DNA from: Catalimonadaceae bacterium JC749
GTDB taxonomy: Bacteria; Bacteroidota; Bacteroidia; Cytophagales; Cyclobacteriaceae
Length of the DNA stretch: 64,000 bases
NCBI GenBank assembly: GCA_021730635.1
Contig: JAJNNC010000009.1
Span: forward strand, 62,001-126,000
Direction: 5' to 3'
Shown here: positions 52,363 to 61,633 of the stretch, piece after piece
How the letters are laid out: every line of letters begins with the position of its first letter
How positions within the stretch are numbered: the first letter of the stretch is position 1
The notes under the pieces: model-generated
What the model was told of the DNA's origin: nothing
What the model saw: the letters and a program-made list of their open reading frames with translations, nothing else
The model's database searches: none
Made by a program: the position numbers and the translations under genes

Positions 52363-53205
52363 CTATTGCCTGAGGAAAGGAAGCATACTGGCCCATACAG
52401 CCGCAAAGTTTTCCATGAAAACAACATGACCAGTGTTTGGAATAATGCTCAACTGGCTTTTGGGTATCATGTTGTATGCGTTGATCACGGTAGGTAAAGG
52501 TGCGTTACGGTCAAGTTCGCCTGCCATGACGAGCACCGGACATTTGATGGTGGCAAACAATGCTTTACTGGCAGTCATGGTATTGTAAAAGTCAGCCATG
52601 TTCATCCAGAATTCTTCCAGTCTTTCAGGTTCAGGCATCAGGGCCAGTTTCTCTTTCCAGAATTCACTATCCAAATCTACTGTCTCCCTGGTGAGTGGCA
52701 TTACTTTACGCAATCCAGGAATTTGCTCACCGGCCCCAATGGCTATCAGTTTTTTAACCCGTTCAGGATACATACTGGCCACCTTATAACCCGTATAGGC
52801 ACCATCACTGAAACCTAGAATAATCACACTATCCTTGGTTACCGAACGAATGACCGCCATGATATCGTTGGCTTTTTTTTCATAAGTAATCGCACCGGTG
52901 CCTATTTCGGATTTGCCATGTCCACGGGTAGAAATTGCAATCACCTGATAATCAGTTTTCAAGCTGTCAATAAAATTTGCCATTTCTATCGTTGAACCAA
53001 ACAAGCCACCATGTAAAATTACTACGGGTTGCCCGTTGCCATACATTTCATAGTAAATCCTGGCATCGTCTGTATTGGCATAACGGCCAGCCTTCGGATT
53101 GTTACCATACGGAATAGTTTGCGTTGATGATGGGGGTTTTGATGCTGTCTGGCTATAACCGTTTGCAGCGATCAGTACTAAAAATAATATCAGGACCTTT
53201 TTCAT
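52363..53205 (-). CDS. Exported alpha/beta hydrolase
   Basis: 280 residues with a Sec signal (LILFLVLIAANGYSQ). The hydrolase core shows YGNGQPVVILHGGLFGS (oxyanion), ISTRGHGKSE, nucleophile elbow ILGFSDGAYTGYKVA, and GHVVFMENFAAVWA with the histidine. Close to the alpha/beta-fold esterase/peroxidase group. It follows the SnoaL-like gene on the same strand by 60 bp and is probably last of a small unit. Confidence 0.85.
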   Translation of the reverse strand: MKKVLILFLVLIAANGYSQTASKPPSSTQTIPYGNNPKAGRYANTDDARIYYEMYGNGQPVVILHGGLFGSTIEMANFIDSLKTDYQVIAISTRGHGKSEIGTGAITYEKKANDIMAVIRSVTKDSVIILGFSDGAYTGYKVASMYPERVKKLIAIGAGEQIPGLRKVMPLTRETVDLDSEFWKEKLALMPEPERLEEFWMNMADFYNTMTASKALFATIKCPVLVMAGELDRNAPLPTVINAYNMIPKSQLSIIPNTGHVVFMENFAAVWASMLPFLRQ

Positions 53206-53265
53206 TTGACGTTACTTTGATGAATTGAATAAGTTTGGTGCAAGCCATTGGCAATTTCAGCCAGT

Positions 53266-53721
53266 TCATGAGCCTTTTGCTTTATTGTACATATAGCGTG
53301 CGATTTTCCATTCACCCTCTACCCTCTCGAGAACAAACAACTCCCGGTTTTCATCAGGTACTGTTTCTCCGCTTGCTTTGATCACCACAGAACCTTTGGA
53401 GGTTGAGCGTGCAAAGGCATAATCACCCCTGACCACAATTTCATCCAGCGTAAATGCCAGGTTAAAGTTAAAATTGTCGAACACATACTGATAGGTAGCA
53501 AGCACCTGTACAGTTCCTACCGCTGTGGGTGCAGTATTGGGCAATAAAACCCCATTTTCGGTGTACAGGGAAACCACGCTATTTGCCTCTGAGGCATTCA
53601 AGGCATCCCGGTAAGAAAAGATAAGATTTTCTATTTCCTTTCTATCGTTTGCTTGAGCTTTCACTTCCTTACCCATCCAGAATACAGCAAACATCGTTAC
53701 CAATACTATTACTTTTTTCAT
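53266..53721 (-). CDS. Exported SnoaL-like protein
   Basis: 151 residues with a Sec signal (VIVLVTMFAVFWMGKEVKAQ). SgcJ/EcaC-type NTF2 fold: EIENLIFSYRDALNASEANSVVSLYTENGVLLPNTAPTAVGTVQVLATYQYVFDNF and a C-terminal REGEWKIARYMYNKA-like end. Likely ligand-binding. Lies 23 bp after the NAD(P)-binding oxidoreductase gene. Confidence 0.8.
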   Translation of the reverse strand: MKKVIVLVTMFAVFWMGKEVKAQANDRKEIENLIFSYRDALNASEANSVVSLYTENGVLLPNTAPTAVGTVQVLATYQYVFDNFNFNLAFTLDEIVVRGDYAFARSTSKGSVVIKASGETVPDENRELFVLERVEGEWKIARYMYNKAKGS

Positions 53722-53744
53722 TTGTCTATCGTTTTAGTTAATTT

Positions 53745-54419
53745 TTATAGAATTGCCTTCGTTTTACCTGAAATTTTCTCCTTTGCCTCAGAAAGTGTAA
53801 CGGTTTTGCCTAGGGCTCCAAACTCATGCAGGTCGCCAAATACTTCGATACGGATGGATTGGTTAAGTGCTCCGACACGGACAGGGTCAAAACCAGTGTC
53901 TTTGATCAGCTGTTCAACACTTTGATTAATGTTGTTGTCATCTGTGGCATAAAACAGAACTTCTTTTGTTGGTTTCTGAAAGGCTGCTCCTGTAAGCGAA
54001 GCGGCACCTAAGGTACCCAATGCTTTTGCCAATCTGGCGTCTTTGGGAAGGGAAGCGGCATTCAATTCACCGGCAGATTCTTTTTCTCCTATCACCTTCC
54101 TGAAGCCCCCGTTTTCATCCGGTGCGATGGGGTTGGATGGGTCAATCATTATTTTGCCCTGCAGCGCTTCCGCGTACTTTTTTATAAAGCCGGCAATAGC
54201 GCCAAAAGGAATGGACAATACCACGATGTTTGCCTTTTTTACTGCCGAAGGTATGTCGCTAGCTTGTGCAGGGGTACCCCATCGGGCAGCAAGTTGTTTT
54301 GCCTTCTCTACATTTCTATCGGCCGCAATAAATGGACGGTCAGATTGAGAAAGATTGTAAGCTACTGCCTGTCCGATGTTTCCTAAGCCAATAATGGCCA
54401 CTGTTGATGTGTTTGCCAT
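53745..54419 (-). CDS. NAD(P)-binding oxidoreductase (F420-dependent NADP reductase-like)
   Basis: 224 residues from the ATG at 54419; the frame to 54461 starts within the -7 element and is rejected. STVAIIGLGNIGQAVAYNLSQSDRPFIAADRNVEKAKQLAARWG is a full Rossmann NAD(P) site. The rest resembles the NADP oxidoreductase coenzyme F420-dependent group (VVLSIPFGAIAGF, MIDPSNPIAPDENG), although F420 is not expected here. Head of the unit with SnoaL and the hydrolase. Confidence 0.85.
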   Translation of the reverse strand: MANTSTVAIIGLGNIGQAVAYNLSQSDRPFIAADRNVEKAKQLAARWGTPAQASDIPSAVKKANIVVLSIPFGAIAGFIKKYAEALQGKIMIDPSNPIAPDENGGFRKVIGEKESAGELNAASLPKDARLAKALGTLGAASLTGAAFQKPTKEVLFYATDDNNINQSVEQLIKDTGFDPVRVGALNQSIRIEVFGDLHEFGALGKTVTLSEAKEKISGKTKAIL

Positions 54420-54458
54420 CTCTGTTTCCTTTGTGTTTTTATGAATAATGTGATAACA

Positions 54459-54466
54459 CAAAAGTA
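54459..54466 (-). promoter_or_regulatory. -7 element of the oxidoreductase unit
   Basis: TACTTTTG on the minus strand, 40 bp before the ATG at 54419; it overlaps the spurious upstream start codon. Confidence 0.55.
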
Positions 54467-54522
54467 CAGGGGAAAGAAGGCGGCCACCAATGAACTACAT
54501 CAAGAAATAGTATTGATCCAGA

Positions 54523-55143
54523 TCAAGTCTTGGTGTTTGCCTGTTTGTTTCGTAAACGGCTCAAAAATTCAGGGGTGATGCCTAAAAATGCGGCTATTTG
54601 AGTTTGCGGCAGGCGATTCGCAAGGTGTGGGTAGGTTTCCATAAAAGCCAGGTACCTGTCTTCGGCAGTAGAGCTAATGTTTTGCAGCAATCTTTTTTGA
54701 AGGGATACAAAGCTATTCTCTATCAGTACCCTAAATATTCGATCGAATTTAGGACTTTGTGTATATAAGGCAATCAGGTTGTCATAACTGATCTGCAATA
54801 CCATGGTATCTTCCAATGCGTCAATATTAAGGGCTGATGGTTGTCTGCTATGAAAACTCCCAAGGTCTATCATCCACCAGTTTTCGGTGGCAAACTGAAT
54901 AATATGAATACTACCTTTTTCATCTACCTTATACATCCGTAAGCAACCTCGGACGATAAAATTAAATTGATGACAGACATCACCCTCTTGCAGGACATAC
55001 TGTCGTTTTCTGTACAGCCGTGGTTTGAATAAGTCGGCAACCCACTGTTTCTCCGCTTTGTCTAATGGAATCATTTTTTGAAAATAGTCGAGAAGAGGTG
55101 CTGCCTGTGCCTGTAACAATTTCTCTTTGTCCATATTCCTCAA
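54523..55143 (-). CDS. Crp/Fnr family transcriptional regulator
   Basis: 206 residues (an internal ATG at 55134 is also possible). Cyclic-nucleotide-binding-like barrel: PRLYRKRQYVLQEGDVCHQFNFIVRGCLRMYKVDEKGSIHIIQFATENWWMID. C-terminal helix-turn-helix: LPQTQIAAFLGITPEFLSRLRNKQ. The cAMP-contact residues are not conserved in an obvious way, as in most Bacteroidota members, which respond to other or no ligands. It sits directly upstream of the oxidoreductase-SnoaL-hydrolase unit and may control it. Confidence 0.85.
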   Translation of the reverse strand: MRNMDKEKLLQAQAAPLLDYFQKMIPLDKAEKQWVADLFKPRLYRKRQYVLQEGDVCHQFNFIVRGCLRMYKVDEKGSIHIIQFATENWWMIDLGSFHSRQPSALNIDALEDTMVLQISYDNLIALYTQSPKFDRIFRVLIENSFVSLQKRLLQNISSTAEDRYLAFMETYPHLANRLPQTQIAAFLGITPEFLSRLRNKQANTKT

Positions 55144-55621
55144 ATTTGCATGCTGTCATTGAAGGTAGTTAATTTGCATAGCCTACAACGTAAGATACAA
55201 AGAATGCTCCGGTCAAGTTTGCACTTTATTTACCGTTGATCCAAGATGTTCATTAGAGCAACTTGTTTTCTGATATCGTTCAAACAGGGGTATTTTTTGC
55301 ATGGTTTTATGGGCAGCTTTATTCAAATCGTACGATGTCTTTTATAATTCTCATAAGGTTCCTTACAATAGTTAATGAGTGTGTTGGAAAGTCGTTATTG
55401 TATTCTTTATTCTCTGATACATTCGGTAAATAACGATTCGAAAATTTAGTTTTGTAAGGATCATGTAGCCATTTATTACTATCAATATCTTTTGGCTTTT
55501 ATACAAGACAAAAGTGATTAATACTTTAGGCGTTGAAAACCGATAAATCCACAAATGCGCTCCAGATAATGGTAAGAAAGGGCAACTTCTTAAGCTCTCC
55601 TTTAGAGGTGGCTAAGACGCC
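55144..55621. other. Gene-free stretch
   Basis: 478 bp, AT-rich. It contains an 8-bp inverted repeat with a long loop (TCGTTATT at 55392-55399 and AATAACGA at 55439-55446) and the direct repeat AATTTGCAT (55143, 55171) near the Crp start. A 60-codon minus frame (55372-55554) is judged chance. No gene is visible. Confidence 0.4.
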
Positions 55622-56137
55622 CTACTTTGGTATCTCGTAGATTGTTGTGTCATTGCATTCCTCACAAATGAGCCTATCATTATAGTAAACGCTAGCTACC
55701 AGGGCTTTTGCACAGCCCTGCGCATCATATACCTCTTGCTCCCTAGCGGTCACTATCATCGTATCAATTTCTGATGTGCCTATTCTAACATATACCTGCT
55801 GAGTCCTTCCTGGATTTACCGGTATAAAGGATTTAAACACTTCCTGCTGGGTATCTTCTAAACTGTACGGATACTGGGAACTCAATGCGTGCAAGGGTAA
55901 GTAAAATAGGGTATCAGCAGGATCAGAAGAAACCGATTCTTGAATGGTATAGAGCACAAGATCGCTCTTAGATAACGTATCACTCAAAAATAAATCATTT
56001 CCACTCTCACTATCAATCATAGAAAAACGAAAGTCACCTCCCGACATTCCACAATATGGAGCGAAATCTTTCTCTTGACAACCCATGATTGCCAGAAGAG
56101 AAATTATACTGATAAATAGCCTATTACTTACAAACAT
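55622..56137 (-). CDS. Lipoprotein of unknown function
   Basis: 171 residues from the ATG at 56137, where a signal with lipobox starts (LFISIISLLAIMGC); the longer frame to 56245 has no signal. The mature part contains YCGMSGGDFRFSMIDSESGNDLFLSDTLS and a C-terminal CxxC (IYEIPK preceded by CEECN). Not recognised. Monocistronic. About 480 bp of gene-free DNA follows. Confidence 0.6.
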   Translation of the reverse strand: MFVSNRLFISIISLLAIMGCQEKDFAPYCGMSGGDFRFSMIDSESGNDLFLSDTLSKSDLVLYTIQESVSSDPADTLFYLPLHALSSQYPYSLEDTQQEVFKSFIPVNPGRTQQVYVRIGTSEIDTMIVTAREQEVYDAQGCAKALVASVYYNDRLICEECNDTTIYEIPK

Positions 56138-56614
56138 ATATTTCACTATTTTGGTAAGACTAAACGCGCCATCTTTCCGCTGAAAAATGAAAAAAAGACT
56201 TCTATTCCGATAAAATGTCCTAATGTTAACGTATAAATTCATCAATTAGTCTAGTGGAGAACAATTTAACTAGTAAAGCATCAGGAAGGTAATTTGATAT
56301 AGAGTATGTATCAATAAGAAGAGCCAGTCCTTTAATACAGGACAGAAGTAGAGAGTAGTCCCTTTGGGGAAGCTTACATTAATTGTAGAACGATAAATAA
56401 TTTGGAAATTTGCATTTTACTTACCCACTTAAAATTCATTTTTTATGCCGCATAACGGTTTGGCTATGTGGAGTGCGGGACTTTGAAACACTTCACTGTC
56501 AGGCTGGAACTGAGCCAATTCGTCTTTGACGATTTGGCGTTGTTGCTACGAAGAACTGCGGTTGAATTACCCGCTGTACCTCGCATTACCTATAGCTTTT
56601 GTTACCTGCTGGTT
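56138..56614. other. Gene-free stretch with a conserved-looking intergenic element
   Basis: The part 56440-56612 has the GC-balanced, gene-like texture of the intergenic elements found between cassette-like genes in Bacteroidota (GCATAACGGTTTGGC..., TGCGGTTGAATTACCCGC, ATAGCTTTTGTTACCTGC). I recall similar sequences from that phylum but cannot verify it. The rest is AT-rich and featureless. Confidence 0.35.
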
Positions 56615-58540
56615 TTATTTTTTTTGTATTAATTCAATTGCTTTTTCCAAGAGTTCATCTCGTCCTTCCCGAATCCCGTCAATGGTAGGTTTTACTTCAA
56701 TATCCGGAACTATGCCAATACGCTGAGTTCCTCTTCCATCTGGATAATAAACACCAAGACCTGAAATCCCGGTTTTTATTCCGCCCGGTAGCGGAATTAA
56801 TGATACATTTCCGTCAGCTCCTTGCGTTTGGCTACCAATTATAACAGTATTATCTCCAGCCCTAAATGCCATGGCGGTATATTCGGCTTGACTTATGGTT
56901 GCTTCATTCACAATGACGACTAATTTTCCTTGAAAATAATTCTCTGGTTTATGTGTTTCAAAATCACTTGAGCTATCACGGTTTTCTGCCTTATCATTTA
57001 AAAGCGGCACACTAAAACTAAATTTAAATTCTCCCGAATCAGTTGAATTTCCTGATTTAGGTTTTCCAGAATCATTTAATCTGCTACTGTTTTCTGCATA
57101 ATAATTTAAATACGTCATATTACTTCTAAAATTAAATTCTCCCGGATTATTTAAATTTACTGTCGTAAATTTGGCAAAAGGCTTTCTTTTAGAAGTAAAA
57201 AATTCACCCAACGAAAAAGGCACAAGAGCAGAAGGATAATTCCGAATATCAATGATGATTCCTTTCGCATTCTTAAAAGACTTTTTAATATGGGATATTT
57301 CTGTGTCTTTGATGGTTGCAAGTGTAATATAACCGATAAACTCAGAATCTTTACCAATCATTATACTGTCATAAGACAGTCTACTATTTGGTTCGTCCAT
57401 ATTCAAATCAGACCTCTCATACATTGTTAACTCTTTTTGCTTTATATTGCCGGAAGAATGATAGACGATATGCATTGAATTGTTATTCGAACGTAGCAAA
57501 TCAGGGGCCATGTAATACATTCTTGCTGCTTCGTTTGATGCCGGGTAATATGATTTAATGCTGTCAATGATATATCCTATCTTTTTACCGTTTATATGGG
57601 TTATAAAATCGCCAATTTCCAGACCTGCAGTTTCTTTCATTTTCGGCTTGAAATATTCAGTAACTGTTAACTTGTTTTCAATAAACCGAACTTGAAAAGG
57701 CGCATACCTTTTCCCTCTCAATGAGTCTATTTCCTTTGTCCGAAGAGGTGCATACCTTGTTCCTCTCAAGAAGCCTGTTTCATTTGCTCCCATCAGAAGT
57801 CTTGCGTGCGTATCATTGGTTTCGGCTGCAAGTTGAAGTACAGCCAATTGATATGCCAATGCTGTTTCTGCGTTAATAAATATAGGGATGTATTTTCTCA
57901 ATACTTCATCCCAGTCTTTGTCTGTTAGATACTTATATGGGAAAAAATATTGGATAATATTCCAGTACCGGTACAAGGCCAATAAACGTAGATTTTTGTC
58001 TGGAAAAGAAGCTGAATAAGGTTGTTCGTTTAAAAACTCAGGATTACCATCATCGTACACCTTTTTAATATAATGATGAGTTCCCTGGTGCCTGTTTTCA
58101 TAGATTTCTTTTAACTTTTCTTTTAAGGCAGCTCTCATGTTTCCGTTCTCAACCCATGAGAGATCAGGTTTTTGATAGGCATCGGCAGCTGTTTCCTTGC
58201 AGGTTGTACATTCAGGCAATTCACCATATTTTTCTATCCATCGAAGTAGTGATTCGTCCCGTTGCCTGTTGCTGTTTACATCCATGTATTCTGGCAAAAA
58301 CTCAAACAGTTCATCATCCCAATCATATTTACCTTTTCCCACTTCGGGGTGATGATACTTTAAAAAACCCCAAATCTTGCCCAATAAAGCTAGATTGTCA
58401 ATTGAATCATCTTTTGATTCCAGCATTTCAATATTTGCCCCTGAATCCAACTCTTTGTCAAAGTCAGCTTTGTAAGTCTTGTTTTTAGGTTGACAGCTTA
58501 CTATAAAAGATATCAAAATTATGATTGGAATTACTCTCAT
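56615..58540 (-). CDS. S41 family peptidase, lipoprotein
   Basis: 641 residues from the ATG at 58540 (signal IPIIILISFIVSC with lipobox; the frame to 58606 lacks it). The layout is an N-terminal helical domain, a PDZ-like region (EIGDFITHINGKKIGYIIDSI, about 310-330) and the C-terminal processing peptidase fold with the catalytic serine in NEATISQAEYTAMAF and GSQTQGADGNV. An unusual local duplication, GTRYAPLR then GKRYAPFQ, lies around 260-280. Probably a tail-specific-type protease tethered in the periplasm. It shares a ~95-bp upstream repeat with the ANT(6)-like gene. Confidence 0.85.
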   Translation of the reverse strand: MRVIPIIILISFIVSCQPKNKTYKADFDKELDSGANIEMLESKDDSIDNLALLGKIWGFLKYHHPEVGKGKYDWDDELFEFLPEYMDVNSNRQRDESLLRWIEKYGELPECTTCKETAADAYQKPDLSWVENGNMRAALKEKLKEIYENRHQGTHHYIKKVYDDGNPEFLNEQPYSASFPDKNLRLLALYRYWNIIQYFFPYKYLTDKDWDEVLRKYIPIFINAETALAYQLAVLQLAAETNDTHARLLMGANETGFLRGTRYAPLRTKEIDSLRGKRYAPFQVRFIENKLTVTEYFKPKMKETAGLEIGDFITHINGKKIGYIIDSIKSYYPASNEAARMYYMAPDLLRSNNNSMHIVYHSSGNIKQKELTMYERSDLNMDEPNSRLSYDSIMIGKDSEFIGYITLATIKDTEISHIKKSFKNAKGIIIDIRNYPSALVPFSLGEFFTSKRKPFAKFTTVNLNNPGEFNFRSNMTYLNYYAENSSRLNDSGKPKSGNSTDSGEFKFSFSVPLLNDKAENRDSSSDFETHKPENYFQGKLVVIVNEATISQAEYTAMAFRAGDNTVIIGSQTQGADGNVSLIPLPGGIKTGISGLGVYYPDGRGTQRIGIVPDIEVKPTIDGIREGRDELLEKAIELIQKK

Positions 58541-58570
58541 GGCGTTTCGGTTCTCTTTAAACTTGCAGGT

Positions 58571-58670
58571 AACTTCCGTATAATGACTATCATAGCATGT
58601 ATACAACCAATATACAGAGGATAAGGGCTATCCTGCAAACCTGTGTCACTGTTTACACCTGATGGCATTA
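58571..58670 (-). repeat. Upstream repeat, copy X (S41 peptidase gene)
   Basis: Begins AACTTCCG 31 bp before the ATG and continues through CAACCAATATAC, GAGG, GCTATCCT and CAAA to about 58670. The same block, with about 25 percent differences by eye, is at 61664-61757. Confidence 0.6.
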
Positions 58671-58713
58671 ACGATGCCCACTGCTTGGTAGTGTAGGGCT
58701 TTCTATCCGCCAA

Positions 58714-59151
58714 TTATTTTGTCTTCAGTCTCCTAAGAATGCCTAGCCCAACATTGGCAAGGTAAATGAACTGTGCGAATACCAATATTAAAGTCAGCGC
58801 CTGCATTGCATTACCAATAATCTCATATCTGTCATTTGAAATTGAGGATGGAGTGATGCCTATATACAGCACTGTAACGATTGATAAGTTTGTGATGACT
58901 GTGGTGAGAACGTGTATCCAAGTAACGGTGACAGAGTAAAGGTATTTCTTCGTTATCAGGTACACCAACCAAAAACATATTAGGTAAAGGGGAATGGTCC
59001 ATACCATGTTGCCCAAAGGAATAGTAAACATTACCTTGTCCTGGAATTCCACATGGGCAACAGGGCTAAGCGCAAATGCAAAAAGCAGGAGGATCGTTGT
59101 AAACAACAGAAGAACGAACGGGTCTTTTTTTACATTCAATGAGGTTTGCAT
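58714..59151 (-). CDS. Four-span membrane protein, unknown function
   Basis: 145 residues with four hydrophobic spans (about 11-28, 45-63, 77-95, 110-130). No sequence motif to identify a family. Monocistronic; it precedes the lipoprotein S41 gene on the same strand, 173 bp away. Confidence 0.5.
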   Translation of the reverse strand: MQTSLNVKKDPFVLLLFTTILLLFAFALSPVAHVEFQDKVMFTIPLGNMVWTIPLYLICFWLVYLITKKYLYSVTVTWIHVLTTVITNLSIVTVLYIGITPSSISNDRYEIIGNAMQALTLILVFAQFIYLANVGLGILRRLKTK

Positions 59152-59427
59152 ATGATTTAAAGTTGGTCAGTCCTACGCTGATAGCTTTCCGTTGTCACCC
59201 AGTTAAACAATCCCTGTCACAAGTCAGGTCGTTTTTCAAATAGTGTCTGTTCCAATTTTTTATCCAGGGACCAATAAGTTGTCACCTGGCTTCGTTCGCT
59301 TGTTTTTTTCCGTATTACTGTCCGCATCAAAACTGCTGGGTTTTGCCGAAGGAGGGGATTTTCAGCACTCTTTTTCTATAACATTACGTTGCAATCCCTT
59401 GTTTGCGGGTCCTTGTTTTCTGCTGCT

Positions 59428-59907
59428 TTACGCAATGCCTCCAAAAGCCCCTGACATAGAAGCGATGTAATAGTTTGACGCATAAACACCCAGTAAAACC
59501 AATAAAATGTCCTGCGGTTTTTTGTCGTAGGAGATGTCGTAATTATAGTTAAACTTTTTCCAATTAAATTTTGGGTCAAATTGAAGTAGCTTTTCTTCTT
59601 CTTTATTTTCAATAATGTATTTGTTATGAAACGCACCTTTTGCCTTTAATACAAATGCTTGTCCGTCCTGAAAAGTAAATACAATGTGGCCACGCCAGTT
59701 CATTGTTAAGTTCGCAATTTCTGCCCCGTTATTTGTCACGGAAAGGCTTGTTCCAAAAAAGCCAACCGGTTTAACTTCATAGAGTTCCCCATTTGTCAGC
59801 TTGATTTCAGCTTTAAGCATAAACAAATTTTCGTAAATCAGTTCGCCTACCTGTTGTCCGTTATCCGTGAGCTGAAAGGTCTTTTGATCTGTCGATTTTG
59901 CTTCCAT
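59428..59907 (-). CDS. Small beta-rich protein (LURP-one/Tubby-like appearance)
   Basis: 159 residues, no signal. FQLTDNGQQVGELIYENLFMLKAEIKLTNGELYEVKPVGFFGTSLSVTNNGAEIANLTMNWRGHIVFTFQDGQAFVLKAKG has the alternating strand pattern of LURP-one/scramblase-like beta barrels. The C-terminal 20 residues are hydrophobic and glycine-rich. Function not assigned. Confidence 0.5.
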   Translation of the reverse strand: MEAKSTDQKTFQLTDNGQQVGELIYENLFMLKAEIKLTNGELYEVKPVGFFGTSLSVTNNGAEIANLTMNWRGHIVFTFQDGQAFVLKAKGAFHNKYIIENKEEEKLLQFDPKFNWKKFNYNYDISYDKKPQDILLVLLGVYASNYYIASMSGAFGGIA

Positions 59908-60095
59908 CTTATTTTGTTTTGCAGGGCTTACTTTTCAATTTGCCTGGGTTGTTACAAGCCTTAACGGATAAGAGCGCGCACTCGGCCGTCCGGTTTGTAT
60001 TTTTCTTTCGTTGATCAATATCGCTGTCTGGCACAACAAACCTGCCTGCTCATGGTGGCCAGGCTCACCTAGGCATTTTGTCGACTGCCTTAGCT

Positions 60096-60641
60096 TTACA
60101 TAGGTGGTGGGGCATCTTTGAATTTGTTAAACTTCCCTATGATCCTCCCTACCAACAGGACTATAGGAAATACTACCTTTTGAACAAATTGCGGAATCTC
60201 CAGTATACCGTATTCAGATTTGTATCGATCAAGTAAAAACGCTGCATCAAAGATACCAGGCCGGCCACCATTTTCATTAGAGGACTTAAAGAGTTGGGTA
60301 AGAAAATAAACGGCGTTGCCCGCAGGACTAATATATCCCGTGCAATGCAATAGGTCACTGCCAGCGTTCCAAAATTTGTGTGGCACACCTGCCTTGAATA
60401 ATACTGTTTCGCCAGGACCTGCATATTTTTTTTCTTCCCCCCAGAATTGATAACATAGTTTTCCTGAAATGACTGTAAAGGATTCATCCTGCTTGTGGTG
60501 CACATGCATCGGAGGACCCGCGTTAGGCTTGACTTTATTTTCTCCTTCCAGATATTCAGTTCCCTCTTTGACTTCAATTCTCAAAAAAGTGAGTTTTTCT
60601 CCTGTTGTATTTTCAATCGTGTGCGGTAAAAGGATTTTCAT
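60096..60641 (-). CDS. Cupin domain protein
   Basis: 181 residues. Motif 1: GPPMHVHHKQDESFTVISGKLCYQFW (H46-x-H48, E53 region). Motif 2: GPGETVLFKAGVPHKFWNAGSD. It resembles the quercetinase-like cupins with a C-terminal helical tail. Cytoplasmic, monocistronic. Confidence 0.8.
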   Translation of the reverse strand: MKILLPHTIENTTGEKLTFLRIEVKEGTEYLEGENKVKPNAGPPMHVHHKQDESFTVISGKLCYQFWGEEKKYAGPGETVLFKAGVPHKFWNAGSDLLHCTGYISPAGNAVYFLTQLFKSSNENGGRPGIFDAAFLLDRYKSEYGILEIPQFVQKVVFPIVLLVGRIIGKFNKFKDAPPPM

Positions 60642-60769
60642 ATAGTATCATTTAGCGATAAAGGTATGACAATGGCAGTCAAGGGACCGAGTATGGGCAA
60701 TGGGTGAAAATTATGGTACCGAAGCCGTTCAGTCCGCCTATTGCCAATACAATCATATGCATTCGTAGT

Positions 60770-61633
60770 TTATAATTTGGCTTTAATGTCTGTCAAGTAT
60801 TTTCTTATGTGGTTTTCTAATTCAATCGGGTAGTTGTATCGTAATCTTTCTGCCAACTCAATTCCCAGGTCGTGTCCTAAATCAGCAAATCCAAACAATG
60901 CCTGCCAATTTTCTTCAATCTTGCTTCCCGAGAATGTTGCTTCTATTTTCATCCACAGCTCTGGTGAAAGGTACTTCTTAAAAAGACGTCCGTGTTTGTT
61001 TGTTGTTATATTCCAATGATGCTGACTTCCGATATACCACTCAATGATAGGAACAAGATAATCTGTCCGCATCATATTTTCTGTCATAAACTTTGCATAA
61101 AAAATTTCATCCCGGACAAGGCATTTAGCCACGTAAGTCATATCCCACCAGAAATCATTAAAGACTTGGTTGAATTTCTGTTCTGTTGGCTTTTTAATGA
61201 TTATCGACTGGTAGGTAGGTGGTTTCAGATTTTGTGTTAATTCGTCTTTGTCTACCAGGACTTTATACCCTACATCCCAGTCCTCTTGCAAGGTTTGGCT
61301 GTTTATTTCATTTAAAAATTCCTTTTTGCTGTATAGTTTAAAATCTACTTTTACATAATCATCATACAGAACCATCCTCATTGCGTGCTTTCCATCAAAA
61401 ACTTCCTCGTTTTCCGCCACTATAGATAATATCTTCCCAAAACGGGAGATCCATTTATCATCACTCAGATAGGTTGTCAATTCATCAAACACAAATTCTA
61501 TATCGAGATCACTGAAGTCATCCACTGGTGCCAACGGATTGACCAATGAACTGGTCAGCATCATTACTCTTACGTCTTCATTTTCTGTCGCCCAAACGAT
61601 GATCTGTTCAAGTTTTTTAGCTCTAAGATTCAT
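60770..61633 (-). CDS. Aminoglycoside 6-adenylyltransferase-like enzyme (ANT(6)/AadE family)
   Basis: 287 residues, full length for AadE. The nucleotidyltransferase motif is FSDLDIEF (D42 and D44), with a third acidic residue in YVKVDFKL (D97). The C-terminal four-helix domain closely follows the family (EIFYAKFMTENMMRTDYLVPIIEWYIG, YLSPELWMKIEATFSG, ELAERLRYNYP). Such enzymes adenylate streptomycin at the 6-OH. Chromosomal homologues are not always active, so resistance is only inferred. Its upstream DNA carries repeat copy Y. Confidence 0.85.
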   Translation of the reverse strand: MNLRAKKLEQIIVWATENEDVRVMMLTSSLVNPLAPVDDFSDLDIEFVFDELTTYLSDDKWISRFGKILSIVAENEEVFDGKHAMRMVLYDDYVKVDFKLYSKKEFLNEINSQTLQEDWDVGYKVLVDKDELTQNLKPPTYQSIIIKKPTEQKFNQVFNDFWWDMTYVAKCLVRDEIFYAKFMTENMMRTDYLVPIIEWYIGSQHHWNITTNKHGRLFKKYLSPELWMKIEATFSGSKIEENWQALFGFADLGHDLGIELAERLRYNYPIELENHIRKYLTDIKAKL

